64,000 nt of DNA from Rebecca billardiae RCC1528 (taxonomy: Eukaryota > Haptophyta). The notes beneath the pieces were generated by a model that was given only the letters and a program-made list of their open reading frames with translations, did no database searches and was not told where the DNA came from. The position numbers and the translations under genes are program-made. Position 1 is the stretch's first letter. Every line of letters begins with the position of its first letter. Location of the stretch: positions 620,001 to 684,000 of the forward strand of contig OZ251247.1 of NCBI GenBank assembly GCA_965240325.2, written 5' to 3'. Below are positions 46,029 through 57,195 of the stretch, in pieces.

Positions 46029-47840
46029 TCATCGCGGCGCCGATGGCAAGCCGGCTGACAGGGCTGGACACGCCAGCGGGGCGTCCTTCCCGCCAAAGGG
46101 TTTCAGCCGCATGGGTTGCCTACACTGCCGCTCGCGCGCGTCGGGCCCTTGGTCGCCGCCGCGCCGCCGCGCGTGCTTGCCGCCGAGCCGGAAGCTGTGT
46201 GCCAGCCGGTCGCAGCACGCAGAGTTGAGATTCACAATGTCCTGCCCGTGCAGGCACGCGATCTCGGACAGCTTCAGGCCGTACCCGCCGCCGCCGTAGA
46301 AGAAGCGCTCGCCCGCGTGCAGCGCGTGCACCAGCTCGTCGTCCGGGTGCCCCCCCAGCCGCAGCGTGACCGTGGCGCCACCGCGCGCCTCGAAGTAGCG
46401 CCGGAGCGCGAGCACGTACAGGCACGACTTGGTCACACTCTCCTGGGCGGCCGTTACGTAACGGCCATCCCCCAGCCCGAGCTGCCCGACGCCGCCGGCG
46501 TGCGCAGCGGCCATCAGCGTGAGCTTCTTGTTGCCCACGCAGTCCAAGCTCTGCAGCGGCAGCACGTACGCGTTCCACACCGCCGGGCCCCCGCGCGGGT
46601 AGAAGTACGCCTGCCGCCGCAGCATCTGTGCGAGCGAGTCCGGGGCTTCGTCGATCACGTCGCCGATGCGCAGGTGGATGGTGGCTGCCGACTGCGCGGG
46701 CTCGCGGCGGGTGGCGCGGGTGGCGTTGGGCGGCAGGCGGCGGCTCGCGACCCGATACAGCTCGCGGTGGTCGGCCCACGTCCGCGCCCACGACGGCGCG
46801 CGCCGGCCGCGCCACGCCTCGAGCTGCGCCACGATGAACTCGGCCGCCAGCGAGCCGTTGAACTCTGCGCACACGCGGCCGCACTCGCGCCGCTTCCACG
46901 GGAAGTCCTTGCCGATAAAGTCGGCGAGGCGGTAGCGCTCCCAGCCACTGGGCGGGCGGAAGCGGCGCAGGAACGCCTCGTCGTAGCACGGCGCGCTCTC
47001 TCGCTGCACCCGCGCGGCGGTGGCGCACTCGGCGGCGACCTCTGGCCAGCCAGGCGGTCGCTGCCCGCCGAGCGCACACGGCCGTGAGGTCTTGCCCCTG
47101 AGGAACCGTGTGGGATCGCCGCCGGCGGCGAGCACGCGCCAGCGCTTCGAGCGGCCAGACTGGGCGAATGCGAGCGTGGCCGGGTGGATGAAGCTCAGCA
47201 GCTCGCGCCCCGAGAGCACGAACTCCTGGCCGACGCCGCAGCACGAGCCGGCGAAGGAGCACGCGCACGCGAACGCTGAGCGCTCCGTGCTGCGCAGTAG
47301 CGGCGCCACGTGCTCCAGCCACGCGGGGGTGAGGCCGGTGGGCGAGCCGATCTCGGTGACGATGCGCATGTCCACGCGCGCCAGCGCCGCCGCGCTCATC
47401 AGGTCCCGGAGCGGCCCGATCTGGCTCGGGCAGCTGAACGCGATGACGCGGGGCGCTGTCGCATTCGGGGCGCCACCGCCCCCCCTCCAGGTGCGGGGAA
47501 AATCGAGCAGGCGTCGCGAGAGCTGCGAGGGCGAGACGTCCTGCTCGGCGTACGCGCTGGAGAGCTTGGTCACGTAGTCGGGCACCCACATGCACGCGTC
47601 GCACTCGTTCATCAGCTGCACCCACATCCGCACGGCGTTGGTGAGCACGCACACGTACCGCTGCCGCAGGGAGTAGAACGCCTTCGGGGCGCGGTGAGCG
47701 TCGTACACGTCAGGGTCCGCCGCGAGCTTTGCCGGGTCGGCCATCGTCGGCCTGGGGTCAGCGGGGGCGACCCCGTGCAGTCCCCACGTGATGCAGAGCG
47801 CGGCGACGACAGCCGCGCCTCGACCAGCGCGCGCGGCCAT
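46029..47840 (-). CDS. Secreted fucosyltransferase-like glycosyltransferase (putative)
   Basis: 603 residues in one exon, ATG at 47840. The N-terminus (basic start, then GAAVVAALCITWGLHGVAPA) is a signal peptide or signal anchor. Many cysteines and three Asn-Xaa-Thr/Ser sequons (two NAT, one NGS) fit a lumenal protein. Around residue 385, IHLRIGDVID matches the HxRxGD pattern of O-fucosyltransferase and NodZ-type enzymes, where the Arg contacts GDP-fucose. Near residue 520 a glycine-rich FFYGGGGYGLKLSEI is followed by conserved-looking cysteines. I infer a Golgi glycosyltransferase, perhaps fucose-transferring; the acceptor is unknown. The C-terminal 50 residues are basic and low-complexity. 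It is clearly coding by composition, but the family call is by motif only. Confidence 0.8.
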   Translation of the reverse strand: MAARAGRGAAVVAALCITWGLHGVAPADPRPTMADPAKLAADPDVYDAHRAPKAFYSLRQRYVCVLTNAVRMWVQLMNECDACMWVPDYVTKLSSAYAEQDVSPSQLSRRLLDFPRTWRGGGGAPNATAPRVIAFSCPSQIGPLRDLMSAAALARVDMRIVTEIGSPTGLTPAWLEHVAPLLRSTERSAFACACSFAGSCCGVGQEFVLSGRELLSFIHPATLAFAQSGRSKRWRVLAAGGDPTRFLRGKTSRPCALGGQRPPGWPEVAAECATAARVQRESAPCYDEAFLRRFRPPSGWERYRLADFIGKDFPWKRRECGRVCAEFNGSLAAEFIVAQLEAWRGRRAPSWARTWADHRELYRVASRRLPPNATRATRREPAQSAATIHLRIGDVIDEAPDSLAQMLRRQAYFYPRGGPAVWNAYVLPLQSLDCVGNKKLTLMAAAHAGGVGQLGLGDGRYVTAAQESVTKSCLYVLALRRYFEARGGATVTLRLGGHPDDELVHALHAGERFFYGGGGYGLKLSEIACLHGQDIVNLNSACCDRLAHSFRLGGKHARRRGGDQGPDARERQCRQPMRLKPFGGKDAPLACPALSAGLPSAPR

Positions 47841-48227
47841 TAGTGACGACGAGGCATCATAATACTTGTAAGCTGCAAATTGCGAGTGATTAGGAATCTT
47901 TCGTCGTCGTCATTTGTAGCACGGGTAAGCAAGCACTGCACCTGCAGGGCCGACCCTTACGATCTACTACGACTATGATACAGTCTCGAAGTCTGCCTCC
48001 TAGAGTTTTCAAAACAACTCTTGCATATACCACATACATTGCTGACTGACACCGCGCAGTACACTGTACGTAAAGTATCATGATACAGCATGCAGTAGTA
48101 TCTGTACTTATTTCTACGGCATCCGCCAGATCCGGCTGCATGCCGTTGTCATCATCGTCGTCGCCCGACGTTTTCGTGCGCCAAGGGTGGCCACACGCCC
48201 ACACCCGAACAACGTGCACACTGCCAG
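47841..48227. other. Intergenic upstream of the glycosyltransferase-like gene
   Basis: AT-richer spacer, likely promoter of the gene to its left. It ends with CACTGCCAGG at the border of transposon copy B. No gene seen. Confidence 0.5.
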
Positions 48228-49946
48228 GTAGGGGGGCCAAAGTGGCACTGTGACGTGACTGACGGCTACGAGCGCTGGTCCTAGCGAGTGTTTAGCGCTG
48301 AATTGGGGCTGGATCATATGCCCTCTGGAGGGGTCTGGGCCAGCCAAGTAAAAAAAGCAGGTGCACATACCCTGAATATAGGGCGTAACGGCTAGCATAT
48401 TTACTTATTAGAATGAGCCTGAACTTATTGGAAACGGCATGTAACGGCTGTCTTATATGTGACATATAGACCATGTCGACTTCACTTTGATAGAGCATCT
48501 CGGCGAGATCGTTCTGAGTCCCCAGCAGCAGCAGGTCCCAACATGCGATATAAGCTGTGTACTGGCAGGCTGTCAAACACGTAGTTTCCCGGAAGCCACT
48601 GGTCGTTACATACCCACCGTGTATATAGACGCCATGCTGATGAATACAGTCTCGTCTGATCTCGAGCCGCGAGATACGTTTTCAGACTGTGTATACGGCC
48701 ACGCGTACGGCGTATTGCAGACATAGTAGACCCAAAGCACCGGCCCCATGTCCTCAGCCCGGGAGTACTCTCGGTCATAATCAAGGTTTAAAGTCACTCG
48801 AGCCAACCGTCACCGCTCCATGGCCGAGACCTACGAGGCAGGTCAAATCTGTCGTCATCGCAGTGCGGCACAGTGCCGAGCATGCGATTCGGCAGCAAAC
48901 GCCTGCTCCAGGTGGTGGCTGGCGTCTCTGCACCAAACCAGGCCGGATGGGATCGGTCCATATACGTACGCCCTACCCTGTTCCGCGCTATTTCTGGGCG
49001 TTGGGGCGGATATTCGGCCTACAGAGGCTGATCCGGCGCTGTTCGGCGCTCCTGGCTGGCTGCGCGGAGCCCAATGGCAAGCGCCGGCGTGTGCAAGGTG
49101 TCAAGATTGAGACGATCTCTGACGCTCCCGCCGGTCTTGGGCGCACCACGTGCATGGAGGCCCATCTGCGTCTGCTTCTGCAGGCATGCGCGTCACAGGG
49201 GCGCGCTTGTAGGCACGGTCGAGTGCACGTCGGAGGCCTGTCGAATGAGCCAACCGCTGCCTGCGAGCACGTCCGCAACGTCCTGAGAGGCGAATGGGAG
49301 GCGCCCCGACGCCATCTGGGGGCACGCATGACCCATACCCAACGTGCTGACCATCGCCAGTGCCACGGCAGGTGCAAACACGGGCCCTACGAGCGGAACA
49401 TGACAGTTGCGGGCTCCGCGGAGGTGTTGCGCGCGAGCTCGCGCAGGTCTGCTGACGGCGATTCCGGCGCAGCAGGGCAGGTTAGGCGAGCTGGGCATCC
49501 ACGGATACACATGAACACTCGGGGCGAGCATCGATCTCCCCGGGGCGAGTTGATCTTGAGCCACAAGGAGCGGTAGCGTGACGGTCGTACGCAGCGCACC
49601 AATTCAAGCCGGCCGACGCGCGCCGCGCACGGCGCGAGGTGGCCAAGAACCGGGTGGTGAGCCGCTGGTGGCGCAAAGACAAGGGTCAGAAGCGCCCACC
49701 AGCGTCACGCGCGCGCGCTCCCGAGACCATATCGGCGTCTCATGGGACGCGAGCGCGCGGCGGTCCACTGCCTCCGGCCGCTCGTGCTCGAGCGGAACCG
49801 AGCTCTGAGCGCCCGAACGCGTCGGAGCTCGATTTTCGAGCGGGGTCCGAGAAAAAGGCTCCGCGCCACCCTAAAAGGCCGAGGGAGGAGCGAAAATGCG
49901 CCGCGGCTTTGATTTTCTTTTTTTAATGAGCGGTTTGGCCCCCCTA
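48228..49946. mobile_element. DNA-transposon-like element, copy B
   Basis: About 1.72 kb with perfect 13-bp terminal inverted repeats TAGGGGGGCCAAA. The 7-bp sequence TGCCAGG lies directly outside both ends, a target-site duplication. TIRs starting TAGGG with a 7-8-bp duplication suggest a hAT-like element. It lacks the 466-bp insert of copy A. No transposase recognised. Confidence 0.8.
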
Positions 49947-50853
<907 letters not shown>

Positions 50854-51014
50854 ATGGCAGTAGCAGCAGTACGACCGGCGGTACTCGCGCTGAGGCGCCT
50901 GCGCCGGTGACTCAGGTGGCATCGCGACAGAGTTATGTATGGGGTCGACGAGTCGCGGTCGTGCCTCGGCCAAGTGGCCGCCGGCCGAGTGCGCGCCGCC
51001 CCATACTACTACGG

Positions 51015-52306
51015 CTACCACCAAACCCACGCGTCTCGCAGCAGGACCTCTGAATACAGCGCCGTCGACTCTGCAGGCCTGCCACCGGGGCCTCCTACTT
51101 GCGGCGGCGGGCCGTATGGCGAGAGCTCGCTGCCGCGCATGTCCTGGCCGAGGATGCCCATGTCCACCGCCACGCGCGAGAACGCCTCGGCGACGGGCAC
51201 CGCCTGCACGCGCGCGCGGCGCTCGGTCGAGCGGAGGCATGTGGGCCGACGGCCGACGGCGGCGGGGGAGGCACCGCCGCTGGGCGCTCCCTGGTCGCGT
51301 CCGTGGCGCGCGGCGAGGCGCGCGCACCGTGCCGTCCGCGCGCTGTGCGCTCAGCAGCAGCGCGTCGCGGCGCGCGAGGAACTCAGTGTCCACCGCGAAG
51401 GTGCTGAGCTGCCGCCAGATCTGCGGCATGATGTCCTCAACCGCCGCCTCGCCCGGCGCCAGCCCGGCGGTGCTCAGCGCGGCGCGCGGCGAGAGGACTG
51501 GCAGAGGCTCCGCGTCTGCCCGCCCGTGGCCGGCGCGCGGCCAGCCGACGATCTGCGCGTACAGCGTCACGTTCGCGGCGGCGGGGCCGCACACCGCCTC
51601 GACGGTCACGGTGGCGGGCGGCCAGAGCCTCGTCCTGCTCGGCAGCACCGCACCGCTCACTGCCTCGCCCTTGCCGAGGCGGACAGTTGGGAGTGTGGGC
51701 GCGCCCGGTGGCACTGCCGCGCCGACGGCGCGGAACTGGACGATGCCGCGCTCGAAGACGAGGAGGAGGAAGAGCGAGTCGAGCGCGGTCTCGTCGGGTC
51801 CCTCCACGTAGAACTGCACGTCCGCCACCTTGTCCCCGCTCAGCATGCGCATCACGCGGCTGAGCAGGACCATCGTCGTGCGCCCGCCGTCCAGTCCGCG
51901 TTTGAACGGCTCCATCTGCGGCGGCACGCGCAGCCGGGGAGCGCACGCGCGCGGGGGCGTGGGGCGCATTGGTGGAGCGCGGGCGCACGCACGCGCGGGC
52001 GTGGCGCACGGTGCGCACCCAGAGCTTACGACCGGCGGGGTCGAGGGTGAAAAGGCTGATCGCGTTCTGCGTGCCCGCCGTCTCGGCAGTCGCCGACACG
52101 TAGGCGTACTCGAGGCGCCCGGCGTCAGCGAGTAGCCGCTGGACGGGTGCGCTCTCCAGGCGCGACCCGAACGTCGCGTTGCGCCACAGCTGCTGGTCCA
52201 GCATGAGTAGAAGCGCGCCGCCCATGAGGATGGCGATGCCGGCCGCGCCGGCGGCCCGCATTTTCGTCATCGTAAACTCGCGGAAACTGCTTGAGGAGAA
52301 TTGCAT
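51015..52306 (-). CDS. Single-pass membrane protein of unknown function, three exons
   Basis: Exons 52306-52019, 51915-51328 and 51203-51015 join in phase 0 to 354 residues. Both introns start GTGCGC and end GCAG, with a pyrimidine-purine mix before. Residues about 18-38 ([20 protein letters not shown]) form a signal anchor; the bulk would lie on the lumenal or outer side. Two Asn-Xaa-Thr sequons occur (NAT near residue 43, NVT in exon 2). The middle part is a mix of beta-like stretches ([31 protein letters not shown]). The last exon is Pro/Gly-rich and ends [10 protein letters not shown] do not recognise a family. Splice-phase agreement and normal composition make the gene credible. Confidence 0.72.
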
Positions 52307-52435
52307 CGCGTCAACAATAGCAGACGCAGTGCGTACTTACGTCATTATTGTGTCAAGTGACTAACAAGTGAGACTGACGTATGCCATGTCGTGAAAAGCC
52401 GCACCCACTCTCAGCTGGCGTCCCGGCTGGCCAGC

Positions 52436-53938
52436 TCACAACGGCGGGAGGTGCTCGATACGCATCGGCGGCCACGTGGATTCGATCTCAGTCACAGTGG
52501 CCGTGCTCGCGCCGAGGCCGAGCGCAGCCGACCGCAAGCCGCACGCGTGCACTGCCCCGTCCGCTGTGACGTACAGCGCGTGGTTCTCAGACAGCGCGCA
52601 GTCAAGCACGCTCGTCGCTGACGCCAACTCGTGCATGCGCACCGGCAGCATCAGCTCCCAGGGAGCCGCGCCCGTCTGCCGAAGCTGGCCCCAACGGTTG
52701 TCCCCAAACGTGTGCGCGCTGCCGTCCGCTCCCAGCACTGCGCTGCTGTGAGCACCCGCACACGCACGCACCGCGCGCACGCCTGCCAGCGCAGCAATGG
52801 GCCTGGGTACTAGCTCGGATACGTCGGTACCGTGCCCAAACTGGCCAAACTGCCCCGACCCGAACGAGTGCACCCTGCCCACCGCGTCCACCACCAGGCT
52901 GTGCGCACAGCCCGCGCTCACGTGCACGGCGCGCACGCCCGCGAGTGCCTCGATGCGCCTCGGCGTGTGCTGATTCCGATGGTAGCCGTGGCCGAGCTCG
53001 CCAAAGTAGCCGTAGCCGCACGAGAAGACGGCGCCTTGTGCAGAGAGCAGTAGCGAGTGTATAGACGCTGCAGCCACGCCCCCCACGCGCACGCCGTCCA
53101 GCGCCTCGATGCGCGTCGGCTCCCACCGGTCCTCCGTGTCGCCGTGGCCGAGCTGGCCGCGGTGGTTGTAGCCCCAGCTGTACGCGCACCCAGCTGCGGT
53201 GAGCGCGAGGCTGTGGTGGCAGCCAGCGGCAATGCCCACGACGAGCTCGGCGTCCAGCGCAGGCAGTGGCAGGAATGCCAGTGCGTCGTCCGCCTGGTGA
53301 CCCAGCCCGAGCTGGCCCAAGTCGTTGCCACCGCAGCCGTACACTGTGCCAGCCTCGCTCAGCGCGAGCAGGTGGGCACGGCCAGCGGCCACGGAGCACA
53401 CGCGCACTGCGCTGAGCGAGGCGACGCGCGTGGGCTCGCGTGCCATGTCGGCACCCGTGACGCCAAGGGCGCGGGCAGGACGAACGTCCGCCCGCCCGTC
53501 CTCGTCCCACACCAGCTCCTCGCCGCACGTGTGCAGCCCGCCCTCCGCGTCCACAAACGCGCTGAACGACGAGAAAGGGTGGATGCGGCCGCCGATAGCC
53601 ACGGGCATCGCGTGCGCCCACGCCAGCTCATACACGTAGTCGCGGATGAACAGCTCCTCGGTCCACGTGCGCGCGCCCGCCGGCAGCTCGGTCGACAGCG
53701 CGCCAGCGTGCCCACGAGCACGAGCGCGCGCGCGCAGCGCGTGCTCGACCGGCGAGCGGCCGCCGGGCGCGCCGCGGAAGAGGCGTGCCGTGGCGTTGGC
53801 GCTGACGATGGCGGGCAGCGATGCGAACGACAGGATGCGCTCGATGATCTCAGGGGGCATGCTCGCCAGCTGCCGCGCCGCCGCCGCCGACGGGTCCAGC
53901 CGCGGCGGTGCAGTGTCGTCAGTAGTGATGATCGCCAT
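52436..53938 (-). CDS. F-box/RCC1-repeat protein, copy 6
   Basis: 500 residues from ATG 53938 (MAIITTDDTAPPRL), an N-terminus different from copies 1-4. The F-box-like motif is MPPEIIERILSFASLP, then ANATARLFRGAPGG. RCC1-type units follow (GGLHTCGEELVWDED, CAYSWGYNHRGQLGHGD, AVFSCGYGYFGELGHGY and others), ending IEHLPPL. The loop before the first blade is unlike its sisters (EELFIRDYVYELAWAHAMPV), but that EEL pattern recurs in copies 7-10, which places copy 6 between the two subgroups. It stands alone, 130 bp from the start of the three-exon membrane protein gene, which is transcribed in the same direction. Confidence 0.88.
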   Translation of the reverse strand: MAIITTDDTAPPRLDPSAAAARQLASMPPEIIERILSFASLPAIVSANATARLFRGAPGGRSPVEHALRARARARGHAGALSTELPAGARTWTEELFIRDYVYELAWAHAMPVAIGGRIHPFSSFSAFVDAEGGLHTCGEELVWDEDGRADVRPARALGVTGADMAREPTRVASLSAVRVCSVAAGRAHLLALSEAGTVYGCGGNDLGQLGLGHQADDALAFLPLPALDAELVVGIAAGCHHSLALTAAGCAYSWGYNHRGQLGHGDTEDRWEPTRIEALDGVRVGGVAAASIHSLLLSAQGAVFSCGYGYFGELGHGYHRNQHTPRRIEALAGVRAVHVSAGCAHSLVVDAVGRVHSFGSGQFGQFGHGTDVSELVPRPIAALAGVRAVRACAGAHSSAVLGADGSAHTFGDNRWGQLRQTGAAPWELMLPVRMHELASATSVLDCALSENHALYVTADGAVHACGLRSAALGLGASTATVTEIESTWPPMRIEHLPPL

Positions 53939-54128
53939 TGTCCGAGTGAAGGAAAGCGCAGCGGTGCGGGGTCGCGCTGGTCAGCGTACCAACTGTACTC
54001 AGTTCAGTATGTATTGCGCACATATCTACTACTACTTTATCTAGCAGAACAGTGCATGTACTATGTAGTAGTGTCGTGCGCTCAGCGCCGAGCTCAGTAG
54101 CCACTAACACTGGGCACCACAGCGCGCG

Positions 54129-55280
54129 CTACTCACATTTGAGCGGGTGGTACAGCAGGGGCTTCGTCCTCGACGCTGGTGCGGCCACCGCGAACCTAGC
54201 CGAGTGCGCCGCCGAGTATACTGCGTCATCATGCTGTCGCGGGTTGCCACTACTACCCGTTCGCCCGCGGCCGCCGGCACCACGAGCCGTGCCGCTGCGC
54301 CGCCTGCACGCCGCGCGCACGAGCGCTTGGGCGTCGACCGTGCCCTGCGGGTTGCGCGCGCCGCCTCGCCACGTGACCACGCCGCTCGCGCCCGCGCGGA
54401 GCACGTCGCGCACCACGCACTCCGACCGCCCCGCCGCCGCCATGCGCTCACAGACCAGCGGCACCGCGATCTCGTGGTGCGCGTACCCGCGGCCGGTGCG
54501 CAGCTCCGCGTCGAGCGCGGCGGCCACGCCGCGCGAGAGGCGGAGCACGGCGGTCATGCAGATGGGCACCGAGGTCACGTTGGGCTCGGCGCAGTACGAG
54601 CACACGCTCGGCGCGTCCCACGGCCCCGTGCCCGGCAGCTCGCGCCGGCCGCACGACGAGGCCAACACAAACTCCGCGCTGGGCGGCAGACCGTCGCCCG
54701 CGTACGCGCCCAGGCCGCGCGAGGCGCCGGCTGGGCGGGCGAAGCGGGCGAGGAGCGCGCCCACGTCAGGCGAGACGACGAGGTCGTACTCGAAGAACCA
54801 CACCTCGGCCATGCGCTGCCGCGCCTGCCACATGACCATCGCCACCTTGGCCATCCGCGAGTTGCCCATGTAGTGGCGCACGCTCGTCTGGTTGTAGCCG
54901 AGCGCCGCGAGCGTGCGCGCCATGCCGGGCGTGGTGTAGCTCACGACGAAACCGTCGGCCGCGCTCGACACCGCCGAGGCCGCCTGCCGCACGGCCGCCT
55001 CCCCGTCCTGCGCGTCGAGCAGCACGCCGACAGCGCAGCGCGCCGGCGCGCCGCACGCGAGCGCGTGAAAGCGCTCGCGCACGCACGGCGTCCAGGTGTG
55101 CGTCATCAGCACGAGCGCGCACGGTCGCTCTGTCTGCAAGCGCTCAGTGACGCCGTGCGCACCGGGTGCGCCCGCGCACGACCGATCGCCAAGCGCGAGC
55201 AGGAGCAGCAGCCGTCCACGCCATGTTGTCGCCATCGTGCTCGCACAAAACACTGCTGCGGCGAGAGTGCCAGTGTTCAT
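54129..55280 (-). CDS. Secretory glycosyltransferase-like protein (putative)
   Basis: 383 residues from ATG 55280. An in-frame ATG at 55235 (MATTWRGRLLLLLALG) is an equally good start and places the hydrophobic signal at the very N-terminus. After it comes an alpha/beta-like domain: CALVLMTHTW, then AVGVLLDAQDG, then a helix-rich part. Near residue 160 WFFEYDLVVSPDVG has the acidic pattern (EYD, then D) that many glycosyltransferases use for metal and nucleotide sugar. Several cysteines, two sequons (NQT, NVT) and a terminal LLYHPLK, seen in some algal glycosyltransferase-like proteins, fit a lumenal enzyme. Family and substrate are unassigned. The start is 116 bp from the divergent copy 7. 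Confidence 0.72.
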   Translation of the reverse strand: MNTGTLAAAVFCASTMATTWRGRLLLLLALGDRSCAGAPGAHGVTERLQTERPCALVLMTHTWTPCVRERFHALACGAPARCAVGVLLDAQDGEAAVRQAASAVSSAADGFVVSYTTPGMARTLAALGYNQTSVRHYMGNSRMAKVAMVMWQARQRMAEVWFFEYDLVVSPDVGALLARFARPAGASRGLGAYAGDGLPPSAEFVLASSCGRRELPGTGPWDAPSVCSYCAEPNVTSVPICMTAVLRLSRGVAAALDAELRTGRGYAHHEIAVPLVCERMAAAGRSECVVRDVLRAGASGVVTWRGGARNPQGTVDAQALVRAACRRRSGTARGAGGRGRTGSSGNPRQHDDAVYSAAHSARFAVAAPASRTKPLLYHPLKCE

Positions 55281-55395
55281 CAGTGCCAACCGTCGGACCG
55301 CCGTTGTGGAGCCGCATCAGCGCTCCCGCACGGCGCCCCCCCTCGACTTCGAACTCGCTCCGGAGCGAGCGGTGGGGCGGAAGCTTGCGCGTGCG
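55281..55395. promoter_or_regulatory. Shared spacer of divergent genes (glycosyltransferase-like / copy 7)
   Basis: Only about 115 bp separate the two ATGs, so any promoter must be shared or overlap. No TATA-like or known motif is evident. Confidence 0.4.
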
Positions 55396-56946
55396 ATGAA
55401 GCGGCAGGCGGGCGCCGTCTCCCCCACGCTCGCGAGCATGCCGACCGACGTGATCGAGCGCATCGCTGCGTCGCTGCCCACGCCGCGCGATCTCGCCGCC
55501 GCCAACGCCACCTCGCGCCTCTTCCGCCGCGCGCCGCCCGGCGGCCGCTCGTCGGTCGAGCGCGCGCTGCGCGAGCGCGCCCACGCGCGCGGGCACACTC
55601 GCGCGCTGCCGCCGACGCTATTCGCGGGCACGTCCACTTGGACGGAAGAGCTCCTCGTGCGCGAGGCCACACTCGCCATGGCCCGCGCGCACGCTGCCGT
55701 CGTCGCGGGCGGCATTAACTTCAGCGCGTTTGTGGACGCGGAGGGCGGGCTGCACACGTGCGGCGAGGAGGAGGAGCGGGACGAACTCTGGCGTCGGACG
55801 GGCGAGTATCGGCCGCATTCGGCGGCGGGCCACACCGCCGTGCCCATCGCGCGCGTGCCGGTGCGCGTCGTCTCGCTGGCAGCGGTGCGCGTGCGTTCTG
55901 TGGCCGCTCGCGGTGACCACCTGCTCGCGCTGAGCGACGCCGGCGCTGTGTACGCGTGCGGCCACAACGACTTCGGCCAGCTTGGGCTGGGGAGCATCAG
56001 CAACCGGCGCGGCTTCCGCCCGATCGCTGCGCTGGCTGACGTCGTGGTGGTGTGCATCACCGCGGGCGGTTTGTACAGCCTCGCGCTCACCGCCGCGGGC
56101 TGTGCGTACAGCTGGGGCTTCAACTGCTACGGCCAGCTCGGCCACGGTGACAACGAGGAGCAGTGGGAGCCGACGCGCATCGAGGCGCTGGACGGCGTGC
56201 GCGTGGGTGGCCTGGCCGCGGGGCGCAACCACACGCTGCTTATGTCTGCGCACGGTGCCGTCTACTCGTGCGGCGATGGCAGCTGCGGCCAGCTCGGCCA
56301 CGGCGACGAGCAGGATCAGCACACGCCGAGGCGCATCGAGGCGCTCGCGGGCGTGCGCGCCGTGCACGTGAGCGCGGGCTGTGCGCACAGCCTGGTGGTG
56401 GACGGCGAGGGGGCGGTGTACGCGTTCGGACGGGCCGGCGGTGCGCATGCGCCGACGCTGCCGACGCGCATGTGGACGCTGGCTTGCGTGAGAGCGGTCA
56501 GCGCGAGCGCTGGCGATGCAAGCAGTGCGGTGCTGGGCGCAGACGGCAGCGTGCACACGTTCGGGAACGAGCACGGGCAGCTGGGCCTGGATGCCGCGTT
56601 TGCGCCGACCGCTCCAAGCCATGCTCGCGTGCTGGAGTGCACGTTCGGCTTTCGCCACACGCTCGTTGTCACCGCCGACGGCGCCGCGTACGCGTGCGGC
56701 CATCGGTCCGCTGCCGCTGCGCTCGGCCTCGGGCTGAGTGACCGCGGAGCCGACGAGACCGAGGCGGTGCTGTGGCGGTGGACGCCCGTGACGCGCATCG
56801 AGCAGCTGCCACGCCTACTGCCTGGCCTGCCCGGTGGCGGGTATTGCCGCGATGAGTCAGTCCGCATGGACGCATGGGGCAGCGCCACCCGCTGCTGGCT
56901 CTGTTATATCTCAGTGCAGCAGAGCCGCACGTATGCAAGCAGTTAA
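55396..56946 (+). CDS. F-box/RCC1-repeat protein, copy 7
   Basis: 516 residues from ATG 55396 (MKRQAGAVSPTLASMP). The frame is open further upstream but that part overlaps the divergent gene and is unlike the family. F-box-like MPTDVIERIAASLPTPRDL is followed by ANATSRLFRRAPPGG. Propeller units include VYACGHNDFGQLGLGS and CAYSWGFNCYGQLGHGD; the fifth is short (VYAFGRAGGAHAPTLP). The C-terminus carries an additional tail of about 30 residues (after LPGLPGGGYCRDES) not found in sisters. It is one of two complete members on the plus strand. Confidence 0.88.
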   Translation: MKRQAGAVSPTLASMPTDVIERIAASLPTPRDLAAANATSRLFRRAPPGGRSSVERALRERAHARGHTRALPPTLFAGTSTWTEELLVREATLAMARAHAAVVAGGINFSAFVDAEGGLHTCGEEEERDELWRRTGEYRPHSAAGHTAVPIARVPVRVVSLAAVRVRSVAARGDHLLALSDAGAVYACGHNDFGQLGLGSISNRRGFRPIAALADVVVVCITAGGLYSLALTAAGCAYSWGFNCYGQLGHGDNEEQWEPTRIEALDGVRVGGLAAGRNHTLLMSAHGAVYSCGDGSCGQLGHGDEQDQHTPRRIEALAGVRAVHVSAGCAHSLVVDGEGAVYAFGRAGGAHAPTLPTRMWTLACVRAVSASAGDASSAVLGADGSVHTFGNEHGQLGLDAAFAPTAPSHARVLECTFGFRHTLVVTADGAAYACGHRSAAAALGLGLSDRGADETEAVLWRWTPVTRIEQLPRLLPGLPGGGYCRDESVRMDAWGSATRCWLCYISVQQSRTYASS

Positions 56947-57195
56947 GTATTCGGAGCCGGGACCGTACGGTTCACGACGATAGTATTATATTAACACTAG
57001 TACTAGTAGCCGACACGGTCACACGCGGCAAGCGGGCCCCGTCTACGCGCGGCTGCATGCGCGGTCGAGCAGCGCCTGGTATATAGCCTGGTAGCCACAC
57101 ACCACGAAGCTCACCTCGCCCCACAACTGCGCCGCCCGGCCCAGGATGGCCACCCAGCAGCGCAGATGCAGCTACTTGCAGGGCTCTTCGCCCTC
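56947..57195. other. Intergenic
   Basis: AT-richer start, then GC-rich; no gene seen. Confidence 0.45.

Noticed and set aside
55096-55395. 100-residue N-terminal extension of copy 7
   Set aside because: It overlaps the 5' end of the divergent glycosyltransferase-like gene and is unlike other family members.
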